A model generated the notes under the pieces. The model did no database searches. It worked only from the letters and a program-made list of their open reading frames with translations, and was not told the DNA's origin. Below, piece by piece: positions 43,853 to 52,229 of a stretch of DNA of 64,000 bases. A program made the translations under genes and the position numbers. This DNA comes from JAKIYB01 sp964590255 (GTDB lineage Bacteria > Armatimonadota > Hebobacteria > CAIYQO01), in the NCBI GenBank assembly GCA_964590255.1, contig CAZPYA010000014.1, forward strand, positions 1 to 64,000, given 5' to 3'. Numbering within the stretch: the stretch's first letter is position 1; each line of letters opens with the position of its first letter.

Positions 43853-43889
43853 CTATGCACCCGCATTATTTCGAGCTATACTACCCACG

Positions 43890-44213
43890 ATGTTTTCGCG
43901 AAATCCGCTACATTACATACCGAAACGGCAACCGTATCGCACGATCTTCTTCGTGTGGGTTATCAATTTCTTTCTATACGTGCTGATTGCGATTGCCATC
44001 GGAGGCAGTCCGGACACACAGCTCACACACGCTGGCAAATATTTCCTAAGCCAACATGGCAAAGCGACGGAAGTGCCGTATGCGGTATATCTGTATAGCC
44101 AAATACACTCATTCATCACCATCAGTTTGTTCCCCATTTCTCTCATCGCAATGATGCTCGATTGGGGTATAGTCGAGAAACGCCCTCGCTCGAAGCGACA
44201 CCGGAGCGAATGA
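43890..44213 (+). CDS. Small two-helix membrane protein, A/T-richer than its surroundings
   Basis: 107 residues, MFSRNPLHYIPKRQPYRTIF at the start. Two membrane helices are clear: FFVWVINFFLYVLIAIAIGG (about 20-39) and FITISLFPISLIAMMLDWGI (about 77-96); the C-terminus is basic (VEKRPRSKRHRSE). Base composition is visibly lower in G/C and codon use differs from the neighbours, suggesting transfer. It runs opposite to the ABC gene and ends 1 nt from that gene's stop. It is the only content of the insert between two copies of the ABC 3' end. No clear ribosome site; function unknown. Confidence 0.55.
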   Translation: MFSRNPLHYIPKRQPYRTIFFVWVINFFLYVLIAIAIGGSPDTQLTHAGKYFLSQHGKATEVPYAVYLYSQIHSFITISLFPISLIAMMLDWGIVEKRPRSKRHRSE

Positions 44214-44214
44214 T

Positions 44215-46077
44215 TCACATCTCCGGTATCTGCACCGGTTCTTCTTCAGTACGACGTTCCGCCGCCGCTTCCTCTTCCTCCGCCAGGTCGTCCAGCCAGA
44301 ATTGCTGTTCATACATGTGCGTGTAAAGGCTGTTGGCCTTCACCAACTGGCGGTGCGGGCCTTGCTCGACGATGTGGCCGTTTTCCAGCACGAGGATGAC
44401 GTCGGCGCTGCGGATGGTGCTGAGGCGATGGGCGATGATGAAGGTGGTGCGGCCTTCCATGAGCCGCTCCAGCGCCTGGTGAATGAGAATTTCCGACTCG
44501 GAATCTACCGAGGAAGTGGCCTCGTCAAGGATGAGGATGCGCGGGTTGGCGAGGACGGCGCGGGCGATGGCCACGCGCTGGCGCTGCCCGCCGGAGAGCT
44601 TCACTCCGCGCTCGCCGATCTCGGTGTCGTAGCCGTTGGGCAGCTTCTCGATGAACTCGTGGGCGTTGGCAATGCGCGCCGCCGCCTCCAGCTCTTCGGT
44701 CGTGGCGTCCACCTTGCCGTAACGCAGGTTTTCCGCCACGCTGCCGTTGAAGAGGAAGGTTTCCTGCAGCACCAGCGCGATCTGCCGGCGCAAATCCGCC
44801 TGGCGCAGCGCGCGCACATCGATGCCTTCAATGAGGACTTCGCCCTCGACTGCCTCGTAAAAGCGCGGAATGAGGTTGATAAAACTGGTCTTCCCCGCGC
44901 CGCTGCGCCCCACCAGCGCGATGCGCTGGCCCGGTTCGGCAACGAGCGAGATGTCGTGCAGCACCGGCTCCCCGGTGGCGTAGCTGAAGGAGACGTTGCG
45001 GAACTCCACCCGCCCCTGCACCGTTTCGAGTGTCGCCGGTTGTGTCGGGTCCTGAATAGCCGGCACGGTGTCCAGCACCTCGAGGATGCGCTCGCCCGCC
45101 GCCAACGACCGCTGGATGCTGTCGAAGAACTGGAAGAGTTGGCCGATGGGCTGGTAGAAGCTGCCCGTATACATGAAGAGCGCAACCACCATGCCGGCCT
45201 CCAGGCGCTGCTGGAAGACCAGGCTGATGCTGAAGAGCAGCACGCCGAGCGTGGCGAGGTTGCCGACCATCCCCATCAACGGCCCGAAGGTGGACCACAT
45301 GCGAATGCCGCGCACGTTCATGTCGCGCACTTCCACGCTGGTGTCGGTGACATGATGCAGTTCGTCCGCCTCGCGCGAGAAGGCCTTGATGACGCGGATG
45401 CCGGCGATATTGTCCTGCAGCTTCGCGTTGAGATCGCCGACGCGGTCGCGGATAGCCCGGTAGACGCGCCGCATGATCCCGCTGAACATATAAATGCCGA
45501 GAAAGAGCACGGGGACGGGGATGAGTACCAGCCAGGCGATAAGCGGCGAATATCCGTGCATATAATACCAGGCCAACCCCATGCCGAGAATGCCCATCAC
45601 CAGCACGTCCAGCCCGTGTACCATCAGGTGCTCGATCTGCTCGACGTCACCGGTCATGCGCGACATCAAGTCGCCGGTCTGCCGGTTGTCATAATAGGTG
45701 AGCGGCAGGCGTTGAAAATGGCCGTAGAGCCGCACGCGCAGATTATGGATGACCTTCTGCCCCGCCACGTGCAGCCAATACGTGCGCAGCATGCCGAAGA
45801 GCATGCTGCCCAGGTAAACGCCACCGAGCAGCAGCACCGCCCGCACGCCCTGCGCATACGTGCCGTCTGTCTTCAACACGTCGTCAATGATGTGTTGCAT
45901 GATGCGCGGCGGCTGCGCGCCCAGAAAAGTGGTCGCCAGCATGCAGGCGAGGCCAAACAGCATCACCGGCCAGAATGGCATAATCCACGGCAGCACCCGC
46001 TTCATGGAGTGAAAGGGGTGTTTCGCGCTCGTTGGCACCGCCCCGCCCCGCACATATCGTCCGACACCCATTCGCAT
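44215..46077 (-). CDS. ABC transporter, fused permease and ATPase (MsbA-type exporter)
   Basis: 620 residues. Six membrane helices (about 25-330, starting WIMPFWPVMLFGLACMLATT) are followed by one nucleotide-binding domain with Walker A GRSGAGKT (about 390), Q-loop LVLQETFLFNG, signature LSGGQRQRVAIARA (about 493), Walker B ILILDEATSSVDSES and H-loop IIAHRLSTI. It works as a dimer in the inner membrane, exporting lipids or drugs. The C-terminal tail is Glu-rich (EEEEAAAERRTEEEPVQ). Two ATGs near 46077 are possible starts. Its 3' end is duplicated at 43588-43852. Confidence 0.94.
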   Translation of the reverse strand: MRMGVGRYVRGGAVPTSAKHPFHSMKRVLPWIMPFWPVMLFGLACMLATTFLGAQPPRIMQHIIDDVLKTDGTYAQGVRAVLLLGGVYLGSMLFGMLRTYWLHVAGQKVIHNLRVRLYGHFQRLPLTYYDNRQTGDLMSRMTGDVEQIEHLMVHGLDVLVMGILGMGLAWYYMHGYSPLIAWLVLIPVPVLFLGIYMFSGIMRRVYRAIRDRVGDLNAKLQDNIAGIRVIKAFSREADELHHVTDTSVEVRDMNVRGIRMWSTFGPLMGMVGNLATLGVLLFSISLVFQQRLEAGMVVALFMYTGSFYQPIGQLFQFFDSIQRSLAAGERILEVLDTVPAIQDPTQPATLETVQGRVEFRNVSFSYATGEPVLHDISLVAEPGQRIALVGRSGAGKTSFINLIPRFYEAVEGEVLIEGIDVRALRQADLRRQIALVLQETFLFNGSVAENLRYGKVDATTEELEAAARIANAHEFIEKLPNGYDTEIGERGVKLSGGQRQRVAIARAVLANPRILILDEATSSVDSESEILIHQALERLMEGRTTFIIAHRLSTIRSADVILVLENGHIVEQGPHRQLVKANSLYTHMYEQQFWLDDLAEEEEAAAERRTEEEPVQIPEM

Positions 46078-46131
46078 AACTTGGTTCTACTTTCCGTCTC
46101 TCATGTCTTTGAATACACAGAGTTGGCCCGA

Positions 46132-46396
46132 ATCGATAGTCACTGTCTGGAGCAGGGCGGGAGCCTGGCCGCCTATAGTCACCGGTTGGATACATGATTG
46201 AGCCGGGCTCCCGCCCAATGCCGTTAAATAAGGATTTTCATCCCGCCGTTATTACCTCTCCCCCAGACCCCTCCCCTACATGGGGAGGGGAGATGAATAA
46301 GGCAACATGACGACGCGATAAACCTGTTGATCAGCAGACTCAGCTTATTTGAATGGCATTGGGGCTCCCGCCCTGTTCTAAACAGTGACCATCGAC
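46132..46396. repeat. Nested inverted-repeat element behind yceH
   Basis: 34-nt arms at 46132-46165 and 46363-46396 pair with about 28 matches (gtcactgt, cagggcgggagcc). Continuing inward, aatgccgttaaataagg at about 46219 pairs with cttatttgaatggcatt at about 46347. About 50 extra nt in the left half form their own gggcgggagcc/ggctcccgccc hairpin. A modular repeat (about 46254-46300) sits in the centre. The right arm ends 9 nt from the yceH stop. Confidence 0.75.
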
Positions 46397-46405
46397 ATAC
46401 CGCAC

Positions 46406-47032
46406 CTATCCCTGCAACCCCTTTAACTCCTCCACCACCGCGCGGAGTGCGGCCACCTCTTCGCGGAGGGCGGAAACCTCTTCTTCCAGCGCGCGCAGGC
46501 GGTCGGCGCGGGGGAGGACGGGTTCGGCGTCGGATGCGCTGATGGTCGGTTCGCCGGCGAGGAGGTGGGCGTAGCGCGATTCGCGGCGGCCGGCCTGGCG
46601 GGGCAGCAGCACCACCAACTCGCGCGAGGCCAGCGTCTCCAGCAGCGCCTCCGTCTCCTCGGCGGTGAGGGTGAGGCCGAAGCGTTCGGCGCGTCCGCGC
46701 AGCTCGCTCGCCGTCTGCGGGCCGCGCAGCATCAGCTCACATAGTAGCGCGGTCTCCGCCGGCGTGGTCTCATAGGCGTCGGCGAAATACTGGCGGTATT
46801 TCGCCGTCCGTCCCTCGCGCATGATGTGAATGAGCGACTTCGCCCGCAGCCCTTCCAGCGCCTCCAGCACGATCTCCTCGTCATACTCCGTCACCGGGTC
46901 GCGGTTCGACTTCTGGTTGCAGGCGTTCACCAGCGCGTTCAGCGTCAGCGGGTAGTATTCCGGCGTGGTCACCGATTTTTCCACCAGCGCGCCCAGCACG
47001 CGAATTTCCGTATCCGTCAATATCGCTATCAT
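46406..47032 (-). CDS. yceH: YceH / UPF0502 (DUF480) family protein
   Basis: 208 residues with two winged-helix domains. Signatures: LTDTEIRVLGALVEKSVTTPEYYPLTLNALVNACNQKSNRDPV at 5-47 in continuous family style, then LRGPQTASELRGRAERFG (about 104-121). The C-terminus is a coiled coil (LRALEEEVSALREEVAALRA). Proteins of this family are probably regulators, but no target is known. The ATG follows GAGGGTGAT. Confidence 0.92.
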   Translation of the reverse strand: MIAILTDTEIRVLGALVEKSVTTPEYYPLTLNALVNACNQKSNRDPVTEYDEEIVLEALEGLRAKSLIHIMREGRTAKYRQYFADAYETTPAETALLCELMLRGPQTASELRGRAERFGLTLTAEETEALLETLASRELVVLLPRQAGRRESRYAHLLAGEPTISASDAEPVLPRADRLRALEEEVSALREEVAALRAVVEELKGLQG

Positions 47033-47157
47033 ATCACCCTCGTCCGTTCATCCCGGCAGGAAATGGGGACTATACCGAATTTCCCCGGTATTGTGAAGAT
47101 GCACGCTTCCAACACCATACGCCATTCGTTGCTGTACCCATTTCCCGATAGCGCATC

Positions 47158-48276
47158 CTACTTGTTCGCTTTGATCATCATCCCGATGCCCGCTACGGCG
47201 CCAAGGCCATTGGGCAGCCACGCTGCCAGGTAGGGGTTCAACACTCCGCGTTCGCCGAGCATGGAGAGGAAGTGGGTGACGAAGTAGTAGATGATGATGA
47301 GCAGCAGGCTGACCCCCAGCCCGACCGCCGAGCTGGTGCGGTGATGGCGCAAGCCCAGCGGCGCGCCGATAAGCGCGAACACCAGGCAGGAGAAGGGCAC
47401 CGCGTACCGACGGATGAACTCCATATTGAGCTTGTTGATGCGCCGCTCCTCGCCGCCGATGGTCCGCAGGCGCGTCATCAGCGCGCGCAACTGGGTAGTG
47501 GAGAGGTTTTCCGGGCGCTGCGTCAGCTTGTGCAGATCGCCGGCCGATTCCTTCACCTTCAACAGGAAGGAGTTTACCGATAATTCGGATGACGCAGAGT
47601 TCGGGTTCAAGGCATACGCCGGCAGATCGGGATCGAGAAAACGAATTGATGTCTGTTTGGCCCGCCAACGGCCGGCATCGCGATCCCAATGCGCCACAGG
47701 GGCATACACATGGAGCATGGGCTTGCCATGGCTGAAAAAGGTAAATACCGGATTTTGCAACGATTGGCCACCGAGGTCGAGTCGGGTGGTGAGGATGCTG
47801 TATTTGAGTTCCCCCTTCTCGACATGCAGGAAGGACACGGGACGGGCGCTGTTCACCTGCTGCGTGGCGATTTTCTTCAGCTCTTCCGAGCGTTCCATCG
47901 CCACCGGCATGAATTTGTCGGTGAGCCAGTAGGTGAGCGCGGTGATGACGAGGGCAAACAGCAGCGCCGGCACCACGATGCGCATGAAGCTCATGCCCCC
48001 GGCGCGCATCGCCACCATTTCGCTGTCGGCGGACATGCGGTTGAAAGCCAGCAGGATACAGAGGAGGATGCTCATGGGGAAGGCATACACCAGTAACCCC
48101 GGCAGTTGGTAGCCGAGAATCGCCAGCGCCACGCCCGGGGCCACCCCCTGCTCGGAAATGAGCTTGATGAGGTCGGGCAGCAACTGCATCGCCATCAGCA
48201 GCGCCATAAACATCGCCACGCCGAACAAAAACGCGGCCGCGATGGAGCCGAGAATATACCGATCAAGAATTTTCAC
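47158..48276 (-). CDS. LptF/LptG-family lipopolysaccharide export permease
   Basis: 372 residues. N-terminal helices (KILDRYILGSIAAAFLFGVA and on to about 115), a periplasmic beta-jellyroll (about 140-270, SFLHVEKGELKYSI) and C-terminal helices (RRYAVPFSCLVFALIGAPLG). This is the YjgP/YjgQ fold. LptF and LptG form the membrane part of the LptB2FG ATPase that extracts LPS towards the outer membrane. GTG at 48276 is chosen because GGGGAGG precedes it and the conserved N-terminus starts there. A single copy is seen here, so F or G cannot be decided. Confidence 0.92.
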   Translation of the reverse strand: MKILDRYILGSIAAAFLFGVAMFMALLMAMQLLPDLIKLISEQGVAPGVALAILGYQLPGLLVYAFPMSILLCILLAFNRMSADSEMVAMRAGGMSFMRIVVPALLFALVITALTYWLTDKFMPVAMERSEELKKIATQQVNSARPVSFLHVEKGELKYSILTTRLDLGGQSLQNPVFTFFSHGKPMLHVYAPVAHWDRDAGRWRAKQTSIRFLDPDLPAYALNPNSASSELSVNSFLLKVKESAGDLHKLTQRPENLSTTQLRALMTRLRTIGGEERRINKLNMEFIRRYAVPFSCLVFALIGAPLGLRHHRTSSAVGLGVSLLLIIIYYFVTHFLSMLGERGVLNPYLAAWLPNGLGAVAGIGMMIKANK

Positions 48277-48432
48277 CCATGCCTCCCCGGCACAGCATAC
48301 CCGCAATTGTATAGTTCCGCACCCAGCGGGAGGATTCCTACCGGAAAATTGCGCTTTCACCATGTGTTATCCCCGCTGGACAGGAAGGGATTGCCCCACA
48401 TGGCTAGAAATAAATGAACAGGATACGTTGAC

Positions 48433-49518
48433 ATGATGACATCACGCGAACGCTGGCTGGCCGCGTTGCACCTCAAGCCCGTGGATCGATTTCCTTTTTG
48501 GCCAAAAATCGACAAGGCTTATCTGCGCGCGCAAGGCGAACCGTTCAACAACATGACCGTCGGGCAATTCCACGAGTGGCTGGGCAGCGACCCCCAGTTG
48601 TGGACGCCGTCGCTGGTCCATGAGATGCGCGGGAACACCCGGGTGGAGACGGAGCGGAAGGAGGTTTATCAAAAGACCACCTACACCACGCCGCTGGGCC
48701 ATGTCGCCGGAATACAGCAGTTCAATCCGGAGACGCGGACCTGGCGCACCGTCGCTTACCCCATCCACTCGCACGACGGGCTGGCGATCATGCGCGATTT
48801 CTACCTGGACGCCCGCCCGAAACTCGACCGCGCAGCCTTCGAGCGCACCAAGGAATTCGTCGCCACCGTGGGCCAGACTGCCGCCACCGCCACCTACGTG
48901 GGCACCTCGGCGTTCCTGGAATTCGTGCAGGGACTGGTGGATCCACAGAAGGCCGTTGAGCTGCTGACGAACTACCCGCAGGAGATTGACGCGCTGCTGG
49001 ACGCCATGCACCAGATTATGCTGAAGCGCATGGAATACTGCTGCGGTCAGGCGCCCTCCGACGTGCTGTACCTCATCGAAAACACCCAGGCGACGCCGCT
49101 GCCGCCGGCGGTGTACCAGAAATACTGCCTGCCGCATATCCGCGCCTACGCCGAGATGGCGCGGCAGGCCGGACGCCTGCTGGTGCTGCTGATGAACGGC
49201 CGGGTGAAAGCACTGCTGCCCGATCTCGCGTCGCTGCCGCTCACCGGCCTGGAGGCGTTCGTCACCCCGCCGGTAGGCGACGCCACGCTCACCGACGGCC
49301 GCAAATCCTGCCCCACCACCTGCCTCATCGGCGGCGACAACGCCCCGCACTGGGCGCGCCCGATGCTGGAAGTCATCGTCGGGCTCGATGAGCAATTCGA
49401 GTCGCTCCCCCACCTGCGCGGGCTGGTCATCACCTCCGGCGGCATCCTCCCCCCGGAAGCCGACCCCAATAAACTCCGCGAAATCGCCGCCTGGGTGAAG
49501 GCGTATCCGATGAAGTGA
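48433..49518 (+). CDS. URO-D family protein, copy 5 (metal motif lost)
   Basis: 361 residues, MMTSRERWLAALHLKPVDRF at the start, the usual URO-D opening. In place of HxCG the sequence has LLVLLMNGRVKALLPDLASL, so the His and Cys ligands are missing; CPTTCLIGGDNAPHW comes later. It may be catalytically different from copies 2 and 4. It is divergent from the LPS permease gene and precedes the sulfatase cluster by about 150 nt. Two adjacent ATGs (48433, 48436) are possible starts. Confidence 0.8.
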   Translation: MMTSRERWLAALHLKPVDRFPFWPKIDKAYLRAQGEPFNNMTVGQFHEWLGSDPQLWTPSLVHEMRGNTRVETERKEVYQKTTYTTPLGHVAGIQQFNPETRTWRTVAYPIHSHDGLAIMRDFYLDARPKLDRAAFERTKEFVATVGQTAATATYVGTSAFLEFVQGLVDPQKAVELLTNYPQEIDALLDAMHQIMLKRMEYCCGQAPSDVLYLIENTQATPLPPAVYQKYCLPHIRAYAEMARQAGRLLVLLMNGRVKALLPDLASLPLTGLEAFVTPPVGDATLTDGRKSCPTTCLIGGDNAPHWARPMLEVIVGLDEQFESLPHLRGLVITSGGILPPEADPNKLREIAAWVKAYPMK

Positions 49519-49522
49519 ACGG

Positions 49523-49645
49523 TATAACCACAGAGACACAGGGGACACAGAGGAAAATTGATACATGCAAATTGACAATTGGAAATTGTCAATTTGCATT
49601 TTGCATAAACTTCTCTGCGCTCTCTGCATCCTCTGCGGTGAATTT
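49523..49645. repeat. Composite repeat: cacagagacac tract and attgacaatt palindrome
   Basis: accacagagacacaggggac at about 49525 and ctctgcgctctctgcatcct at about 49614 flank a perfect palindrome with 16-nt arms at 49565-49580 and 49584-49599 (atgcaaattgacaatt, loop gga). It is A/T-richer than its surroundings. It lies just upstream of the sulfatase start. Confidence 0.85.
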
Positions 49646-49672
49646 CGTCTCACCAACAAAAGGGGTATCGTC

Positions 49673-51163
49673 ATGAAAGCCATCATGGTCATGTTCGACT
49701 CGCTGAACCGGCGCATGCTGGAGCCGTATGGCTGCGACTGGGTGCAGACGCCGAATTTCCAGCGGCTGGCACAGCGCACGGCGTGTTTTGATACCAGCTA
49801 CGTGGGCAGCATGCCGTGCATGCCGGCGCGGCGCGAGTTGCATACCGGACGGTACAACTTTCTGCACCGCAGTTGGGGGCCGCTGGAGCCGTTCGATGAT
49901 TCGACGCCGGAGATTCTGCAGCGGCACGGCATCCATACGCACCTGGTGACCGACCACTACCATTACTGGGAAGAGGGCGGCGGGACGTACCATACGCGCT
50001 ACGGCTCCTTCGAAACGTCGCGCGGGCAGGAAGGCGACCTGTGGAAGGCCGATCTTCGCCCCTTCGACCTGCCCGAATCGCTGAACAACCGCGGCAACAA
50101 CCGTCAGGACTGGGTGAACCGCCGCTACCAGCGTGACGAAGCGCGCATGTGCCAGCCCGTCACCTTCAGTCTGGGCGAGGAGTTCCTGCGCACCAATAGC
50201 GGCGCGGACAACTGGTTCCTGCACCTCGAAACCTTCGACCCGCACGAGCCCTACTTCGCCTCCGAGCGCTTCCGCGACCTCTACCCGGCGACACAGGAGG
50301 GTATGCACTTCGACTGGCCGAGTTACCGCCGCGTGACGGAGACGCCGGAGCAGGTGGCGCGCTGCCGCGCCGAGTGCGCCGCACTGCACAGCATGTGCGA
50401 TCACTACCTGGGCCGCGTCCTCGACCTGATGGACGAGTTGGACCTGTGGCAAGACACCATGCTCATCGTCAACACCGACCACGGCTTCCTGCTGGGCGAG
50501 CACGACTGGTGGGCGAAGTGCTGCCAGCCCTTCTACGACGAAGTGGCGCACACCCCCCTCTTCATCTGGGACCCGCGCAGCGGCGTCGCCGGCGCGCGGC
50601 GCCAGAGCCTGGTGCAGAGCATCGACCTGCCCGCCACGCTACTGGACTACTTCAACGTGGAGCGCCCGGCGGACATGCAGGGGCAGCCGCTGGCGCAAAC
50701 CGTGGCGGACGACACCCCTGTGCGCGAAGCCGGCCTGTTCGGCCTGCACGGCGCCCATGTCAACGTCACTGACGGCCGCTACGTCTACATGCGCAGCCCG
50801 GCCGCGGCGGAGAACCAGCCGCTGCACGAATACACCCTTATGCCCACGCACATGCGCCACACCTTTGACGTGCAGGAGTTGCAGGATATCCGCCTGGCGG
50901 AACCCTTCCCCTTCACCAAGGGCTGCCGCACCATGCAAATCGCCGGCCGCGCGTGGACCAATGCCCACGAATTCGGCACCATGCTCTTCGACCTGGAGAA
51001 CGACCCACGCCAGGAACACCCTCTCGACGACCCGGCGGTGGAAGCGCGCATGATCGACCACCTGACCCGGCTGATGGCGGACAATGACGCGCCGGCGGAG
51101 CAATATGCGCGGTTGGGGGTGGCGGCGCCGGTATCCGCACCAGCCGAGAGGGTGGAGGCTTAG
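49673..51163 (+). CDS. Sulfatase (type I, alkaline-phosphatase fold) with CMPAR active-site motif
   Basis: 496 residues. The formylglycine site is Cys49 in SMPCMPARRELHTGRY; the usual CxPSR has Ala for Ser, allowed by the CxPxR minimum. Metal ligands are in MFDSLNRR at the start and NTDHGFLLGEHDWWAK (about 272-287). Substrate-side LETFDPHEPYFASE lies near 185. Hydrolyses sulfate esters, probably on glycans. No signal peptide, so it appears cytoplasmic. A G-rich site precedes the ATG at 49673. It starts a same-strand cluster with a sialidase-fold protein and a second sulfatase. The maturation enzyme is not in the window. Confidence 0.9.
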   Translation: MKAIMVMFDSLNRRMLEPYGCDWVQTPNFQRLAQRTACFDTSYVGSMPCMPARRELHTGRYNFLHRSWGPLEPFDDSTPEILQRHGIHTHLVTDHYHYWEEGGGTYHTRYGSFETSRGQEGDLWKADLRPFDLPESLNNRGNNRQDWVNRRYQRDEARMCQPVTFSLGEEFLRTNSGADNWFLHLETFDPHEPYFASERFRDLYPATQEGMHFDWPSYRRVTETPEQVARCRAECAALHSMCDHYLGRVLDLMDELDLWQDTMLIVNTDHGFLLGEHDWWAKCCQPFYDEVAHTPLFIWDPRSGVAGARRQSLVQSIDLPATLLDYFNVERPADMQGQPLAQTVADDTPVREAGLFGLHGAHVNVTDGRYVYMRSPAAAENQPLHEYTLMPTHMRHTFDVQELQDIRLAEPFPFTKGCRTMQIAGRAWTNAHEFGTMLFDLENDPRQEHPLDDPAVEARMIDHLTRLMADNDAPAEQYARLGVAAPVSAPAERVEA

Positions 51164-51191
51164 CCGCCCCATGTTTCTGACTGGAGCAACT

Positions 51192-52220
51192 ATGGACCAT
51201 CTGGCCCTTATTTATCGCGGCACGCCGCCCAATTTGCTCTGCTGTGATACGACGCTGCGGCGCATGCCGAATGGCGACTGGGTAACATTCCTGCTCAGTG
51301 GCGGGCCGGTCGAACCGCATCCGGACAACGGCGTCTTCGCCTGCCGCTCGCGCGATCGCGGGCACAGTTGGGATGCCCCGGTGCGCCTCTTTCCGGAGAT
51401 AAGCAGTGCGACGACACCCTCCGAAGTCTTTGTGCTCGGTGACCGGGTGACGATGGTGGTGAGTACGCATAACGGTCGCTTTGCCGACTGGCGGACATGG
51501 CTGACGGTGAGCGAAGATTTCGGCATCACCTGGGGGCCATGGTCGCCCTTCCCCCATCGGCCACGGCGCTCCTTCGCGCGCACGCTGCTGCGCCTGCGCT
51601 CCGGCCGGCTGTTGCTGCCCTACCAGTATTTCCGCATGGCCGAAGGCGAGGAGGAACGGCTCATCGCCGAGGAGCGGTACATCTGGGAGACGCCCACCGT
51701 GCAGGCGGAGAACGGCGTCCTCATCAGCGACGACAGCGGCGCGACGTGGGCTTGCTCGGAGAGCGTACTCGGCGAGGTCGGCCAGTGGCACTGGCCGGAA
51801 AACAACGTGGCGGAGCTCACCGACGGCACGCTGGCCATGCTCATCCGCGTGGACGGCGCCGGGGTGCTGATGCGCACCGACTCGCACGACGGCGGATACA
51901 CCTGGACGCCACGTCGCGCCACCGATATCCCCAATCCCGGCGCGAAATTCCGCCTGTTCACCCTGGCGGATGGGCGCATCGCCCTGCTGCACAACCCCGC
52001 CCCCGCCGGCACGAATTGCATGACCAATCGCAACCCGCTGTCGTTATGGATATCCGGTGACAATCTGCGCACCTGGGGCTATCGGCGCGATCTCGTCACC
52101 TTCCCCGGCTGGCTTTCCTACCCCGACGGTTTTCTGGACGAAGCGGAGGGATACATTCACTTTGCGTTTGACTATAATCGACATGACGCCATCTACGTCG
52201 GCGCGCAATTGCCCGAATAA
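51192..52220 (+). CDS. Sialidase-fold (BNR/Asp-box) exo-glycosidase-like protein
   Basis: 342 residues of a six-bladed propeller. Asp-box repeats are SRDRGHSW, SEDFGITW, SDDSGATW and SHDGGYTW (roughly residues 59, 108, 181 and 236). The arginines of true sialidases cannot be assigned with certainty, so the substrate may be another sugar. No signal peptide. The ATG at 51192 follows GGAGCAACT, 28 nt after the first sulfatase stop and 9 nt ahead of the second, so one operon is likely. The likely role is removing a terminal sugar in a pathway for sulfated oligosaccharide. Confidence 0.75.
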   Translation: MDHLALIYRGTPPNLLCCDTTLRRMPNGDWVTFLLSGGPVEPHPDNGVFACRSRDRGHSWDAPVRLFPEISSATTPSEVFVLGDRVTMVVSTHNGRFADWRTWLTVSEDFGITWGPWSPFPHRPRRSFARTLLRLRSGRLLLPYQYFRMAEGEEERLIAEERYIWETPTVQAENGVLISDDSGATWACSESVLGEVGQWHWPENNVAELTDGTLAMLIRVDGAGVLMRTDSHDGGYTWTPRRATDIPNPGAKFRLFTLADGRIALLHNPAPAGTNCMTNRNPLSLWISGDNLRTWGYRRDLVTFPGWLSYPDGFLDEAEGYIHFAFDYNRHDAIYVGAQLPE

Positions 52221-52229
52221 GGAGCCAAC

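Noticed and set aside
43707..43889. Longer plus-strand frame leading into the small membrane protein gene
   Set aside because: The upstream part is antisense to the duplicated ABC 3' fragment; the ATG at 43890 begins the non-duplicated insert sequence.
3629..49518. Calling the URO-D proteins HemE (uroporphyrinogen decarboxylase)
   Set aside because: Five divergent copies, metal-type motifs of the methyltransferase branch in two of them, and catabolic neighbours argue against haem synthesis.
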